This document shows, piece after piece, positions 44,483 through 53,710 of a stretch of DNA of 55,760 bases. The DNA is taken from NCBI GenBank assembly GCA_016931415.1, contig JAFGEW010000111.1, positions 1 to 55,760 on the forward strand, in the 5' to 3' direction. The notes beneath the pieces were generated by a model. It saw only the letters and a list, made by a program, of their open reading frames with translations, was not told the origin of the DNA and did not search any database. How positions within the stretch are numbered: the first letter of the stretch is position 1; each line of letters opens with the position of its first letter. Position numbers and translations under genes: made by a program. This DNA comes from Verrucomicrobiota bacterium. Its GTDB lineage: Bacteria; Auribacterota; JABMQX01; JAFGEW01.

Positions 44483-44512
44483 ATTCTACTGGAATCGCCG
44501 TGGCGACCGCAA
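44483..44512 (-). promoter_or_regulatory. Putative minus-strand promoter for the DHS-like/sugar-kinase pair
   Basis: On the minus strand, TTGCGG (44512-44507), 18 bases, TAGAAT (44488-44483, 5/6), 33 bases before the ATG at 44450. The -35 is weak (3/6). It is back to back with the plus-strand promoter of the aminopeptidase. Confidence 0.45.
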
Positions 44513-44525
44513 GCGCAGGTGAGCG

Positions 44526-44554
44526 TTGCCAACCGGAGAGGTGGGGCGTACAAT
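44526..44554 (+). promoter_or_regulatory. Sigma-70-like promoter for the M1 aminopeptidase
   Basis: TTGCCA (44526-44531, 5/6), exactly 17 bases, TACAAT (44549-44554, 5/6). Transcription would begin near 44561, which rules out any earlier start and fits ATG 44592 with AAAGGA at 44578-44583. Confidence 0.65.
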
Positions 44555-44591
44555 GCGCCCTTCCATACCAGGAGGAGAAAGGACCACCACT

Positions 44592-47165
44592 ATGATCGAC
44601 GACGAACTCAAACCGTTTGCCGGACCGGGCAGCACCGAGCACTTCACCCGTGCACGGTCGTTCGACGTGACACATGTCGCACTCGACCTGCGGTTCGACT
44701 TCGACCGCAAGAGCGTCAAGGGCAGCGTCGCCACGACGCTCGCGCCGATCGGCAAGGCGCTGCGCGAGGTCGAGCTCGACTGCGCCGATACGAAGGTCAG
44801 CAAGGTCATCGACGAGAAAGGCCGGACGCTCGACTGGGAGCTCGTTGACGAGACACTGACCGTTGACCTCGGCCACGCGGTCAAGGCCGGGCAGCCGACA
44901 ACTTTCACGGTGCACTTCGAATCACGTCCCAGCCGTGGGCTGTACTTTGTCGGCCCGACGAAGGAGTACCCGGACAGGCCGCGCCAGATCTGGAGCCAGG
45001 GTGCGATGGAGGACAACCACTACTGGTTCCCGTGCTACGACTCGCCCAACGAGAAGATGACACAGGACGTCGTCATGACGGTGTCGGAGGAGCTGCTCGC
45101 GATCAGCAACGGCGGGCTCGTTGAGGTCAAACACGACGCACAGCGGAAGACGAAGCGTTTCCACTGGCGCATGGAGCAGCCGCACACGACGTACTTGCTC
45201 ACGATAGTCGTCGGCGAGTTCGACGTCGTCGAAGACGCCGTGCGCGAGATCCCGGTCATCTACTACATCCCGAAGGGCAAGCGCGACGAGGCGCTGCCGT
45301 GGCTGAAGGAAACTCCGAGAATGATCGAGTTCTTCGAGAAGGCCACGGGCGTCACGTACCCCTATGCCAAGTACGGCCAGGTGATCATCGCCGAATTCAT
45401 GTGGGGCGGGATGGAGAACACAACGATCACGACCTTGACGGACACGGCGCTCGTCGATGCCCGCGCGCGTCTCGATCTCGAGATGGAGAGCCTCGTCGCT
45501 CACGAGCTCTCGCACATGTGGTACGGCGACCTCATCACGACGAAGAGCTGGGAACACACGTGGATCAACGAAGGTTTCGCGAGCTACTTCGATCCGCTTT
45601 TCTTCGAGCACTGGCGCGGCAAGGACGAATTCCAGTACCGAATGCTGGGCACGCTGAAAGGGTATCTCGGCGAGGCGTCCGGGCGATATAAGCGCCCGAT
45701 CGTTACACGGACCTTCGCCGACCCGATGGACATGTTCGACGGCCATTCGTACGCGAAGGGCGCGCTCGCCCTCCACGCGCTGCGCTACGAGCTGGGCGAC
45801 GAGCTGTTCTGGCGCGCGATCAGTCACTACTCGAACAAGCACGCGTTTCGGTCGATCGAGACGGAGGAGTTCAAGCTGGCCGTCGAGGAGGCGACCGGCG
45901 CGTCGCTCGACCGCTTCTTCGACCAGTGGCTTAAGAGCGCGGGACATCCCGAGTTCGAGGTGTCGTGGTCGTACGACAAGGCGCTCAAGCTGGTCAGCGT
46001 GCGCGTCAAGCAGACGCAGAAGACCGACAAGGGAACGCCCGTGTTCCGCACGCCGGTCGACATTCACATCACGACAGCCCGGGGCACCGAGGCGTTTCGG
46101 GTCAACGTCGAGAAGGCCGACGAGGAGCTGCATTTCCCCTGCGCGACACGGCCGAAGCTTGTCGAGTTCGACCGGGACAACTGGATCCCCAAGACCCTCA
46201 AGTTCGAGAAGAAGAAGGACGAGCTGCTCTACGAGATCGACAAGGCCGAGACGGTCATCGGCCGCATCCGGGCGTGCGAGGGACTCGGCAAGCTCGTCGG
46301 CGACGAGGAGGCGGTCGCTGCGCTCGGGAAGAAACTCAAGAGCAAGGACTACTACGGCGTGCGCATCGCGGCGGCCGAGGCGCTTGGCGCCATCGCCGAT
46401 GACGCGGCGCGCGACGCGCTCTACAGCGGCCTGAGCGACGAGAAGGCGCGCGTGCGGGGCGCGGTGGTCAAAGCCCTCGGCAAGATCAAGCAGCCGGCGG
46501 TCGCGAAGAAACTCGAGGCCGTGTTCAAGCAGGACAAGAGCTACTTCGTCGCCGCGGACTGCGTACGCGCAATCGCCAGGATCCGCGAGGAGGATGCGTT
46601 CGAGTTCCTCGTTGAGGCGCTCAAGCGCGAGTCGCATCGCGACGTGATCCGCGGCGCGGTGTTCGGTGCATGGGCGGAGCTCAAGGATACCCGCGCGTTC
46701 AAGCACCTGCGCGCGTGGGCGGAGTCGGGCAAGCCGCAGCCGGCGCGAACAGCGGCGATCGGTGCGCTTGGCAGCCTCGCGCGTGAGCTCGAGAAGAGCC
46801 GTGACCGCGACAAGGTCCGCAACGATCTTGTTGAGCTTCTACGGCACGAGAACCATCGCATTCAAGGTGCTGCAATTCATGCCTTGGGTGAGCTTCACGA
46901 CGCGTCGGTGATCGGCGCGCTGGAGAAACTCAAGGAACACTCGCCGCTGGCGGGTATCCGCGGTGCGGCGCGACGCGCGATCGAGAAGATCCGTGAGGAG
47001 TCGGGCAAGAAAGCGCCGCTTGGCAAGCTCGAGAAGGAGCTCGGAACGCTGCGTGACGAGAATAAGGACCTGAAGCGTCGCCTCGACTCGCTCGAACGCA
47101 AGCTGGGCGAGCTTCCAGGCGCCCACAAGAAGAAGACGGGGCGGAAGCGCGCGACAAGGCGCTAG
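44592..47165 (+). CDS. M1 family metallo-aminopeptidase with C-terminal HEAT-like repeats
   Basis: Removes N-terminal residues from peptides with a zinc ion. 857 residues. The beta-rich N-domain starts HVALDLRFDFDRKSVKGSV. The exopeptidase motif is WGGMENTTIT (about 272-281), the zinc motif HELSHMWYGD (about 303) with the distal Glu in WINEGFASYF (about 325), and the later Tyr in GHSYAKGALALHALR. After about residue 555, instead of the usual ERAP-like helical domain, there are repeated 30-residue alpha-alpha units (IRACEGLGKLVGDEEAVAAL, VRIAAAEALGAIADDAARDAL, VRGAVVKALGKIKQPAVAKKL), HEAT/PBS-lyase-like, then a short coiled coil and a basic tail (KKKTGRKRATRR). No signal peptide: cytoplasmic. 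Stop overlaps aceF tail to tail. Confidence 0.93.
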   Translation: MIDDELKPFAGPGSTEHFTRARSFDVTHVALDLRFDFDRKSVKGSVATTLAPIGKALREVELDCADTKVSKVIDEKGRTLDWELVDETLTVDLGHAVKAGQPTTFTVHFESRPSRGLYFVGPTKEYPDRPRQIWSQGAMEDNHYWFPCYDSPNEKMTQDVVMTVSEELLAISNGGLVEVKHDAQRKTKRFHWRMEQPHTTYLLTIVVGEFDVVEDAVREIPVIYYIPKGKRDEALPWLKETPRMIEFFEKATGVTYPYAKYGQVIIAEFMWGGMENTTITTLTDTALVDARARLDLEMESLVAHELSHMWYGDLITTKSWEHTWINEGFASYFDPLFFEHWRGKDEFQYRMLGTLKGYLGEASGRYKRPIVTRTFADPMDMFDGHSYAKGALALHALRYELGDELFWRAISHYSNKHAFRSIETEEFKLAVEEATGASLDRFFDQWLKSAGHPEFEVSWSYDKALKLVSVRVKQTQKTDKGTPVFRTPVDIHITTARGTEAFRVNVEKADEELHFPCATRPKLVEFDRDNWIPKTLKFEKKKDELLYEIDKAETVIGRIRACEGLGKLVGDEEAVAALGKKLKSKDYYGVRIAAAEALGAIADDAARDALYSGLSDEKARVRGAVVKALGKIKQPAVAKKLEAVFKQDKSYFVAADCVRAIARIREEDAFEFLVEALKRESHRDVIRGAVFGAWAELKDTRAFKHLRAWAESGKPQPARTAAIGALGSLARELEKSRDRDKVRNDLVELLRHENHRIQGAAIHALGELHDASVIGALEKLKEHSPLAGIRGAARRAIEKIREESGKKAPLGKLEKELGTLRDENKDLKRRLDSLERKLGELPGAHKKKTGRKRATRR

Positions 47166-48478
47166 CCTTCGATCGAGAGCTTGAGCGGCTGCTCGAGCGC
47201 CTCGACAATCCAGTGAAGGAACCGGGCGCCGTCGCCGCCGTCAATGACGCGGTGGTCATACGACAGCGCGAGCGGCAGGATGAGGCGCGCGACGACCTCT
47301 CCGTCGAGGAGGCGAAGCTCGTCGCGCGCACGTCCGACGCCGAGGATGGCAACCTCCGGGTAGTTGACGATCGGGCTGAAGTGCGTGCCGCCGATCCCGC
47401 CGAGGTTTGTGATCGTAAACACGCCGCCCTGGAGCTCGTCGAGGTGTGCCTTGCCCTGGCGCGTGCGGCCGGCGAGCTCCGTCAACTCGGCGGCGATCTC
47501 GATGATGCTTTTCTGATCGACGTCACGCAGCACGGGCACGAGAAGGCCGCGCTCAGTGTCGACGGCGATGCCGATGTGGCAATACTTCTTCAGGACGATC
47601 TCGTCGCTCGCCACGTCGAGCGAGGCTCTGAACTGCGGGAACGCCGACAGGGCCGACGCGGCGACCTTGGCGAGGATCGCGGTGATGGTCAGCTTGCCGC
47701 CGTGCTGCTCGACCTCGGCGGCGAAGCGCTTCCGGGACTGCTCGATCTCGGTGACGTCGGCGAGGTCGAACTGCGTCACGTGCGGCACCTGTGACCACGC
47801 GAGTGCGAGGTGCTCGGTCGTGCGACGGCGGATGTTGCTCATGGGCTGGCGTTCGATGGGGCCCCACCTGGCGAAGTCCGGCAGCGGGGGAGGTGAGGGG
47901 ACGCCACCCGGCGTCGTCGCGCCACTCTCGAGCAGCGCCCGGGCATGCGCCTTCACATCGTCGACGGTGATCCGTCCGTCCGCGCCGGCAGGGCGTACCT
48001 GCGAGACATCGACGCCGATCTCGCGCGCGAGCGTGCGGACCGACGGCGCCGCCGGCACGGCCGCCTGCGGAGTCTTCGGATGCTCGGACTCCGGCGCCCG
48101 GACCGGCTTCGGAGGCGGCGGTGCAGGTTGAGCGGTTGCCGTGGGTTTCTCTTCGACGGGAGTTGCTTGCTTGGGCGCCGCGTTCTCGGGCTTGGGGGCC
48201 GCAGCTTCCTTGGGGGCGGATGCCGTCTGCTTGGCCTGGCCGCCTTCCTCGACGGTGAGGATCACTTGGCCGACGCTGATCTCGTCCTGCTCGTGAACGA
48301 GGATCTCCTTGACGACGCCGGCGACCGACGCGGGCACCTCGACAGTCGCCTTGTCAGTCTCGAGCTCGATCACCGGCTGGTCAATGGCGACCGTGTCGCC
48401 GGCCGAGACGAGCACCTTCACCACATAGCCCTTCTCGACGTTCTCGCCAAGCTCGGGCAGCTTCATTTCGAGGGCCAT
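47162..48478 (-). CDS. aceF: Pyruvate dehydrogenase E2, dihydrolipoamide acetyltransferase
   Basis: Carries the acetyl group from E1 to CoA. 438 residues, a single-lipoyl version. Lipoyl domain at 1-80 with ELETDKATVEVP (lipoylated Lys near 44); an Ala/Pro/Lys-rich hinge (about 85-145); peripheral subunit-binding domain SVRTLAREIGVDVSQVRPAGADGRITVDDV (about 146-175); catalytic domain to the end with IGIAVDTERGLLVPVLRDVD and SYDHRVIDGGDGARF (catalytic His-Asp). The start is 20 bases after the aceE stop on the same strand. The E3 gene (lpd) is not in the window. Confidence 0.95.
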   Translation of the reverse strand: MALEMKLPELGENVEKGYVVKVLVSAGDTVAIDQPVIELETDKATVEVPASVAGVVKEILVHEQDEISVGQVILTVEEGGQAKQTASAPKEAAAPKPENAAPKQATPVEEKPTATAQPAPPPPKPVRAPESEHPKTPQAAVPAAPSVRTLAREIGVDVSQVRPAGADGRITVDDVKAHARALLESGATTPGGVPSPPPLPDFARWGPIERQPMSNIRRRTTEHLALAWSQVPHVTQFDLADVTEIEQSRKRFAAEVEQHGGKLTITAILAKVAASALSAFPQFRASLDVASDEIVLKKYCHIGIAVDTERGLLVPVLRDVDQKSIIEIAAELTELAGRTRQGKAHLDELQGGVFTITNLGGIGGTHFSPIVNYPEVAILGVGRARDELRLLDGEVVARLILPLALSYDHRVIDGGDGARFLHWIVEALEQPLKLSIEG

Positions 48479-48498
48479 AGCCGCCTCTCTTTGCTCTG

Positions 48499-51174
48499 TC
48501 AGAGCGCCATCGGGTTTGGTTTCTCGGGGTCGATGTCGAAGTCCTTGACGGCTTGCTCGACGAGGGCGGCGTCGAGCTCACCGGCGCGCGCAAGCTCAGT
48601 GAGCGCGGCAAGCGCGATATGGCGCGCGTCCACCTCGAAGAAATCGCGGAGCGCATCACGCCCGTCGCTGCGTCCGAAGCCGTCGGTGCCGAGCGCGACG
48701 ATCTTGCGCGGCATCCAGCGGCAGATCGTGTCCGGGACCGCCTTGACGTAGTCGCTCGCGCATACAAACGGGCCGGGCGCGTCGGCCAGGCACTGCGTTA
48801 CGTATGGGACGCGTGGCGCGGCCGCCGGATGGAGGCGGTTCCAACGCTCGGCGTCGAGCGCCTCGCGGTGCAGCTCCTTGTAGCTCGTCACCGACCAGAC
48901 GTCCGCAGCCACTCCGTATCTCTCGGCGAGGATCTCCTGCGCTTTGAGCGCTTCGTTCAGAATGGCACCACTGCCAAGGAGCTGCGCCTTGCGCGGCGCA
49001 TCTGGATTCGGCGCCGCGCGGAAGCGGTACATGCCGCGCAGGATGCCCTCGCGCACGCCGTCGGGCATCGCCGGCTGCGGGTAGTTCTCGTTCATCACGG
49101 TGAGGTAGTAGAAGACATCCTCACCTCGCTCGTACATGCGGCGAATGCCCTCCTGGACGATCACGGCGATCTCGTAGGCATATGCGGGATCGTAGGCGAG
49201 CAGGTTCGGCACGGTGAGCGCGAGCAAGTGGCTGTTGCCGTCCTGATGCTGAAGGCCCTCGCCCGCGAGCGTCGTTCGGCCCGCCGTGCCGCCGACGAGA
49301 AAGCCTTTCGCGCGGCTGTCACCCGCGGCCCAGATGAGGTCGCCGATTCGCTGGAAGCCGAACATCGAGTAGAAGATGAAAAACGGAATCGTCTTGATGC
49401 CGTGCGTCGAGTAGGCGGTGCCCGCGGCGAGGAAGGACGCCATCGAGCCGGCTTCGGTAATCCCCTCCTCGAGGATCTGCCCGTCGCGCGCTTCCTTGTA
49501 GTAGAGCAGGTTCTTCTTGTCCACCGGCTCGTAGAGCTGGCCGGCATGCGAGTAGATGCCGAACTGGCGGAAGAGCGCGTCCAGCCCGAACGTGCGCGCC
49601 TCGTCGGGGATGATCGGCACGATGAGCTTGCCGAGTTCGGCATGCTGCATGAGGTGCGACAGCATGCGTGCAAAGGCCATCGTGGTCGAGACGGGCCGCC
49701 CCTGCGTGCCTTCAAGGAACTCCCGGAACACCTCGTCGCTCGGCCCTTCGAGCCACGCGCTCCGCTGGACACGCTGCGGCACGAACCCGCCGAGCGCCCT
49801 GCGCCGCTCGAGCATGTACTGGATCTCGGGGCTGTCCTCGGGCGGGCGGTAGAAGGGCACGCGGGCGATCTCGTCGTCGGAAACCGGGATGCCGAACCGC
49901 GAGCGGAACTCGCGGAGCTCGTCTTCGTTGAGCTTCTTCTGTTGATGCGTGATGTTCTTGCCCTCGCCGCCTTCGCCGAGGCCGTAGCCCTTGATCGTCT
50001 TGGCCAGGATAACTGTCGGCGAGCCGGTGTGCTCGACGGCGGCCTTGTAGGCGGCGTAGACCTTCTCGGGATCGTGGCCGCCGCGGCGCATCTTCTGCAG
50101 TTGCTCGTCGGAGAGGCCCTTGACCATCTCAAGCAAGCGCGGATCGGCTCCGAAGAAATGCTCGCGAATCGAGGCCCCGTCCGACGTCGAGTACTTCTGG
50201 TACTGCCCGTCAACGACCTCGTTCATGCGCTTGACGAGCGCGCCGTCGTGGTCCTTCTCGAGCAGCGGATCCCAGTCGTTGCCCCAGATTACCTTGAGCA
50301 CGTGCCAGCCGGCGCCCCGAAACGTCGCTTCAAGCTCCTGGATAATCTTCCCGTTGCCGCGCACGGGTCCGTCGAGACGCTGGAGGTTGCAGTTGATGAC
50401 GAAAATGAGGTTGTCAAGCCGCTCGCGCGCGGCGACCGCGATCGAGCCGAGCGCCTCGGGCTCGTCGGTCTCGCCGTCGCCCACAAAGGCCCAGACCTTC
50501 TGGTCGCTCGGTTTCAGAAGCCCACGGTCTTCGAGGTAGCGAATGAAGCGCGCCTGATAGATGGCCATGATCGGCCCAAGCCCCATCGACACGGTTGGGA
50601 AGCTCCAGAACTCCGGCATGAGCCACGGGTGGGGATACGACGACAGGCCGGGCTTGTCGTGCAGCTCGTGGCGGAAGTTGTCGATCTGCTCGAGTGGGAT
50701 GCGCCCCTCGAGGAAGGCGCGCGCGTAGTTGCCCGGCGAGGCGTGGCCCTGGAAGTAGATGAGATCGCCGGGATGCTCCCTGGAGGGGGCGCGGAAGAAG
50801 TGGTTGTAGCCCACCTCGTAGAGCGTGGCCGCCGACGCGAACGTCGAGATGTGTCCGCCGATGCCCTCTTCCTCCCGGTTGGCGCGCACGACCATCGCCA
50901 TGGCGTTCCAGCGCACGAGGCTCTTGATGCGCCGCTCGATCTCGCGGTTGCCGGGGTAGGGACGCTGTGCGCTGCGCGGGATCGTGTTGATGTACGGCGT
51001 GTTCGCCGTGAACGGGATCCGCACGCCGCGGCTCTGCGCGCGAATCGACAGCTCGCCAAGCAGGTCGCACACGCGCTCAGGTCCGGTGCGTTCTAGCACC
51101 TCCTCGAGCGAGGCGATCCATTCCTGCGTCTCGACGGCCTCGCGATCCTTGCTGCGAGGTGTAGGGTCTGCCAT
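48499..51174 (-). CDS. aceE: Pyruvate dehydrogenase E1 component (homodimeric)
   Basis: Decarboxylates pyruvate with thiamine diphosphate and acetylates E2. 891 residues, the long AceE type rather than the alpha/beta pair. The N-terminus ends in NTIPRSAQRPYPGNREIERRIKSLVRWNAMAMV; the ThDP-binding motif is VWAFVGDGETDEPEALGSI (GDGE...) followed by NLIFVINCNLQRLDGPVRGNGKIIQELE; later FYSMFGFQRIGDLIW and ALTVPNLLAYDPAYAYEIAVI. ATG 51174 begins MADPTPRSKD; the frame runs a little further upstream without support. It heads an aceE-aceF operon on the minus strand. Confidence 0.96.
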   Translation of the reverse strand: MADPTPRSKDREAVETQEWIASLEEVLERTGPERVCDLLGELSIRAQSRGVRIPFTANTPYINTIPRSAQRPYPGNREIERRIKSLVRWNAMAMVVRANREEEGIGGHISTFASAATLYEVGYNHFFRAPSREHPGDLIYFQGHASPGNYARAFLEGRIPLEQIDNFRHELHDKPGLSSYPHPWLMPEFWSFPTVSMGLGPIMAIYQARFIRYLEDRGLLKPSDQKVWAFVGDGETDEPEALGSIAVAARERLDNLIFVINCNLQRLDGPVRGNGKIIQELEATFRGAGWHVLKVIWGNDWDPLLEKDHDGALVKRMNEVVDGQYQKYSTSDGASIREHFFGADPRLLEMVKGLSDEQLQKMRRGGHDPEKVYAAYKAAVEHTGSPTVILAKTIKGYGLGEGGEGKNITHQQKKLNEDELREFRSRFGIPVSDDEIARVPFYRPPEDSPEIQYMLERRRALGGFVPQRVQRSAWLEGPSDEVFREFLEGTQGRPVSTTMAFARMLSHLMQHAELGKLIVPIIPDEARTFGLDALFRQFGIYSHAGQLYEPVDKKNLLYYKEARDGQILEEGITEAGSMASFLAAGTAYSTHGIKTIPFFIFYSMFGFQRIGDLIWAAGDSRAKGFLVGGTAGRTTLAGEGLQHQDGNSHLLALTVPNLLAYDPAYAYEIAVIVQEGIRRMYERGEDVFYYLTVMNENYPQPAMPDGVREGILRGMYRFRAAPNPDAPRKAQLLGSGAILNEALKAQEILAERYGVAADVWSVTSYKELHREALDAERWNRLHPAAAPRVPYVTQCLADAPGPFVCASDYVKAVPDTICRWMPRKIVALGTDGFGRSDGRDALRDFFEVDARHIALAALTELARAGELDAALVEQAVKDFDIDPEKPNPMAL

Positions 51175-51314
51175 AGCTGCCGTCCTCGACCCGGTCCATC
51201 GTTCCGGTAGAAACAACTACTTCAGGACGGTCCGCAGTTCCCGCGCGGCCGGTGCCGCCGGCAATTATCCCCAAGTGTCGTGTGTCTCGACCGGCCGCAC
51301 AACCAGGGCGCCGA

Positions 51315-52367
51315 TCAGACCGACCGCTGCGGTTCGACGATGACCTTGAGCGCCTTGCGCTGCTCGACGAGTTCGAGGCCTGCGATCAGTTCGTCCAGAG
51401 CGATCACGTGCGTGACGAGATCGCGCACGTTGACTTGGCCCGACGCGATCAAATCGAGGGCCGTGCGGTTGTCGGCAGGCGCCGAGCCGTGCGTGCCGGT
51501 CACGAAGAACTCCCGGTAGTGGATCAGGTTGCTGTTGATCGTCACCATCGGTGCGTCCTTGGGCAGGCCGCCGAAGAAATTGACGCTGCCGCGCTTGGCG
51601 ACGAGCTCGATCGCTTCGGCCTGCGCCTGAGGTGCGCCGCAGGCGACAATGACCCGGTCAATGCCGCGCCCACCCGAGATACGTTCGACGGCGTCTTTCA
51701 ACGACTCGACGCTCGAGTCAATGTAGTGATCGGCGCCGGCGACGGGCTTGACCATGTCGAGCCGGTCGGCCGAGATGTCCGCCACCGCGACCATCGAGGC
51801 CCCGCGCGCGCGGGCGAGCTGCGCGTGCAGGCAGCCAAGCGGCCCGCTGCCGATAATGAGCACCGTGTCGCCCTCGCCCAGCCGTGAGAGATCCTGTCCG
51901 TTGATGGCGCACGCGAGCGGCTCGGCGAGCGCCGCCTCGTGGTCGCTCACGTTGGCCGGCACGGCGTTGACGCAGCCGGTGCGCACCGCCACGGGCGGCA
52001 CGGCCATGAGCTCGGCGAACGCGCCGTCGAACTGGTAGCCGATCGGTGCGAGGTTGTCGCACATGCCGAAGATGCCGCGGCGGCACGTGTCGCACTCGCC
52101 GCACGGCACGGCGGGCGCCACGGCGACGCGCTGGCCGACGGCGTAGCCGCCGACGTCGGTCCCCACCTCGATGATCTCGCCGCACAGCTCGTGGCCCGTG
52201 ATGCGCGGCGGGCGGATGTGGCGGTGGCCGTGGCGGTAGATCTTCACGTCCGTGCCGCAGATCGCGCAGGCGAGCACCTTGAGCAGCAGCCCTTCCTCGG
52301 GGCATTGCGGCTCGGCGACCTCGCGCACTTCGATCCGGCCGGGCGCTTCGTAGACGGCAGCTTTCAC
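51315..52367 (-). CDS. Zinc-dependent alcohol/polyol dehydrogenase (MDR family)
   Basis: 350 residues of the medium-chain dehydrogenase family, nearest to sorbitol/threonine/galactitol dehydrogenases. Catalytic zinc site: CAICGTDVKIYRHGH with GHELCGEIIEVG (Cys, His-Glu). Structural zinc: CGECDTCRRGIFGMCDN with four cysteines. Rossmann motif IIGSGPLGCLHAQLA (about 168-182) with Asp in VAVADISADRL pointing to NAD. The GTG start overlaps the mtlD stop (GTGA), so the two are translated together and both probably act on a sugar alcohol. The larger open frame running back to 53552 is a read-through of the mtlD region and is not real. Confidence 0.88.
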   Translation of the reverse strand: MKAAVYEAPGRIEVREVAEPQCPEEGLLLKVLACAICGTDVKIYRHGHRHIRPPRITGHELCGEIIEVGTDVGGYAVGQRVAVAPAVPCGECDTCRRGIFGMCDNLAPIGYQFDGAFAELMAVPPVAVRTGCVNAVPANVSDHEAALAEPLACAINGQDLSRLGEGDTVLIIGSGPLGCLHAQLARARGASMVAVADISADRLDMVKPVAGADHYIDSSVESLKDAVERISGGRGIDRVIVACGAPQAQAEAIELVAKRGSVNFFGGLPKDAPMVTINSNLIHYREFFVTGTHGSAPADNRTALDLIASGQVNVRDLVTHVIALDELIAGLELVEQRKALKVIVEPQRSV

Positions 52368-53533
52368 GATGTCGTTCCTTCCATAGCACGCAGGTATCTT
52401 GTTTCGATCTCGCCGGTGAGCCACTCGTCGGGCCCGAGCTTGCAGGTGTGCTCGAGCACGGCGCGCACGCCCTCCTCCGCGAGCCTCGACTGGAGCTCGC
52501 GCGCCTGCTCGTCGTCCGGATCGTCGTATCGGAGCGCGGCGACGATCCCGTCGACGACGCGTACGGGCGCGATGCCGTATTCGAGCGCGAGCCGGGCGGC
52601 GCCGACGAGGCGCCCCTCGGGACTGAGCTTGCGCAGCGGCTGCCGGGCCACGCGCTGGACCGTGTCGCCGAGCGCGCGGTTGCGGTAGCGGCCAAAGAGA
52701 TCCTCGACGTGGCGCCGCTGCTCGGAGGCGTCGAATCCGTGGCGCGCGATCAGCGCGCGGCTCGTCTCGTCGAGTCCGGCCGCGACGCGCTTGTACACGT
52801 CGCGATCCTCGGTCGCCTGCCAGATGTATGTATGACCGCGCGCGTAGCCGAAATAGGCGACCATGCAGTGGCCGGCGTTGTGCGTATATGCCTTCTGGTC
52901 CTCGAGCGCGTCGATGTTGTCCACGTAACGGAAGCCGGGTACGGCGGGGGGCTCGCCGACGAAGGCCCCCGCATCCACGGGCAGAATGCAGTACGGCTCG
53001 ACGGCGATGGCGACCGGGTCCTCGCGCCGTTGCGCCTCGGTCGGCGCCGGCACCATGCGCGAGACGACCGACGTGGCGAAGCCCGTTGCGTGGCGAAACG
53101 GCTCCCGCAGGTCCTTGGGCAGATGCTGCTCGACCAGCCCGGCGAGATGGCGGCCTGAATGAATGATGTTCTCGCACACGACGACGTTGAACGGGCCGCG
53201 GCCCGCGCGCAGGCGCTGCTCGATGCCCAGCGCCAGCAGCCCGGCGATGGCGGGCAACGCGGCGACCCCGACGGCCGTGGCCGCCACGTCGGCCTCGGCG
53301 ATCGCTTTGGCCACGGCCGCCCGATCGGTCGAGCGCACCGCGCGCACAACGGGCACATGGAACGACTCCGTCGTGTCGCTCACGATGCGGATATCGTATG
53401 CGTGCCGCGCGTTGAGAGCCGCAACCACCTCCGCGTTCAGCTCGACGAACGTGATCGCCGCCCCAGCCTCGGCGAAGAGCTGCCCGAGGAAGCCGCGGCC
53501 GATGTTGCCGGCGCCGATGATCGTTGCCTTCAT
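52364..53533 (-). CDS. mtlD: Mannitol-1-phosphate 5-dehydrogenase-like protein
   Basis: Oxidises mannitol 1-phosphate to fructose 6-phosphate with NAD, or a related polyol phosphate. 389 residues, the MtlD length. The Rossmann motif is KATIIGAGNIGRGFLGQLFAEAG at residues 2-24, with an acidic strand end (ITFVELNAEVV). NVVVCENIIHSGRHL and HATGFATSVVSRMVP follow, then YTHNAGHCMVAYFGYARGHTYIW (about 212-234) with the catalytic Lys replaced by, or just preceding, the HNxxH motif: the sequence QKAYTHNAGH retains Lys and the NxxxH pattern. First gene of a two-gene polyol operon. No PTS gene is nearby. Confidence 0.88.
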   Translation of the reverse strand: MKATIIGAGNIGRGFLGQLFAEAGAAITFVELNAEVVAALNARHAYDIRIVSDTTESFHVPVVRAVRSTDRAAVAKAIAEADVAATAVGVAALPAIAGLLALGIEQRLRAGRGPFNVVVCENIIHSGRHLAGLVEQHLPKDLREPFRHATGFATSVVSRMVPAPTEAQRREDPVAIAVEPYCILPVDAGAFVGEPPAVPGFRYVDNIDALEDQKAYTHNAGHCMVAYFGYARGHTYIWQATEDRDVYKRVAAGLDETSRALIARHGFDASEQRRHVEDLFGRYRNRALGDTVQRVARQPLRKLSPEGRLVGAARLALEYGIAPVRVVDGIVAALRYDDPDDEQARELQSRLAEEGVRAVLEHTCKLGPDEWLTGEIETRYLRAMEGTTS

Positions 53534-53561
53534 GGTCCTCCCGACGGAACAATGAGACCCT

Positions 53562-53591
53562 ATCCTAGTGCAAAACAGGCGTCAGTGTGAA
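53562..53591 (-). promoter_or_regulatory. Putative promoter for the mtlD/dehydrogenase operon
   Basis: On the minus strand, TTCACA (53591-53586, 5/6), 18 bases, TAGGAT (53567-53562, 4/6), 29 bases before the mtlD ATG at 53533. GGGAGG lies just before the start codon. Confidence 0.5.
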
Positions 53592-53602
53592 GCGCCCAAA
53601 TC

Positions 53603-53626
53603 GGCAGGCCGAGGACGACCCGCCCT
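53603..53626 (-). repeat. Inverted partial copy of the 53-base repeat core
   Basis: The stretch starting GGCAGGCCGAGGACGACCCG is the near-complement of the core at 53709-53732, with two mismatches in 24. Together they form long inverted arms about 80 bases apart flanking an ordinary spacer. Confidence 0.6.
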
Positions 53627-53710
53627 GCAACTGGGTGCTGACGCGCGCAGGTTGCCAACACAACGTACTCTCTGTATGCGAACGGCCAACAGCGCGCTGC
53701 CGCGCTGTAG

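Noticed and set aside
48553-51096. Plus-strand open frame of 847 codons opposite aceE
   Set aside because: Antisense shadow of a conserved enzyme with no recognisable domain.
51315-53552. A 745-codon minus-strand frame that would fuse an N-terminal extension to the zinc dehydrogenase
   Set aside because: The upstream part is the wrong frame of mtlD (Arg/Gly-rich, no domain). The dehydrogenase starts at GTG 52367 with a GTGA overlap.
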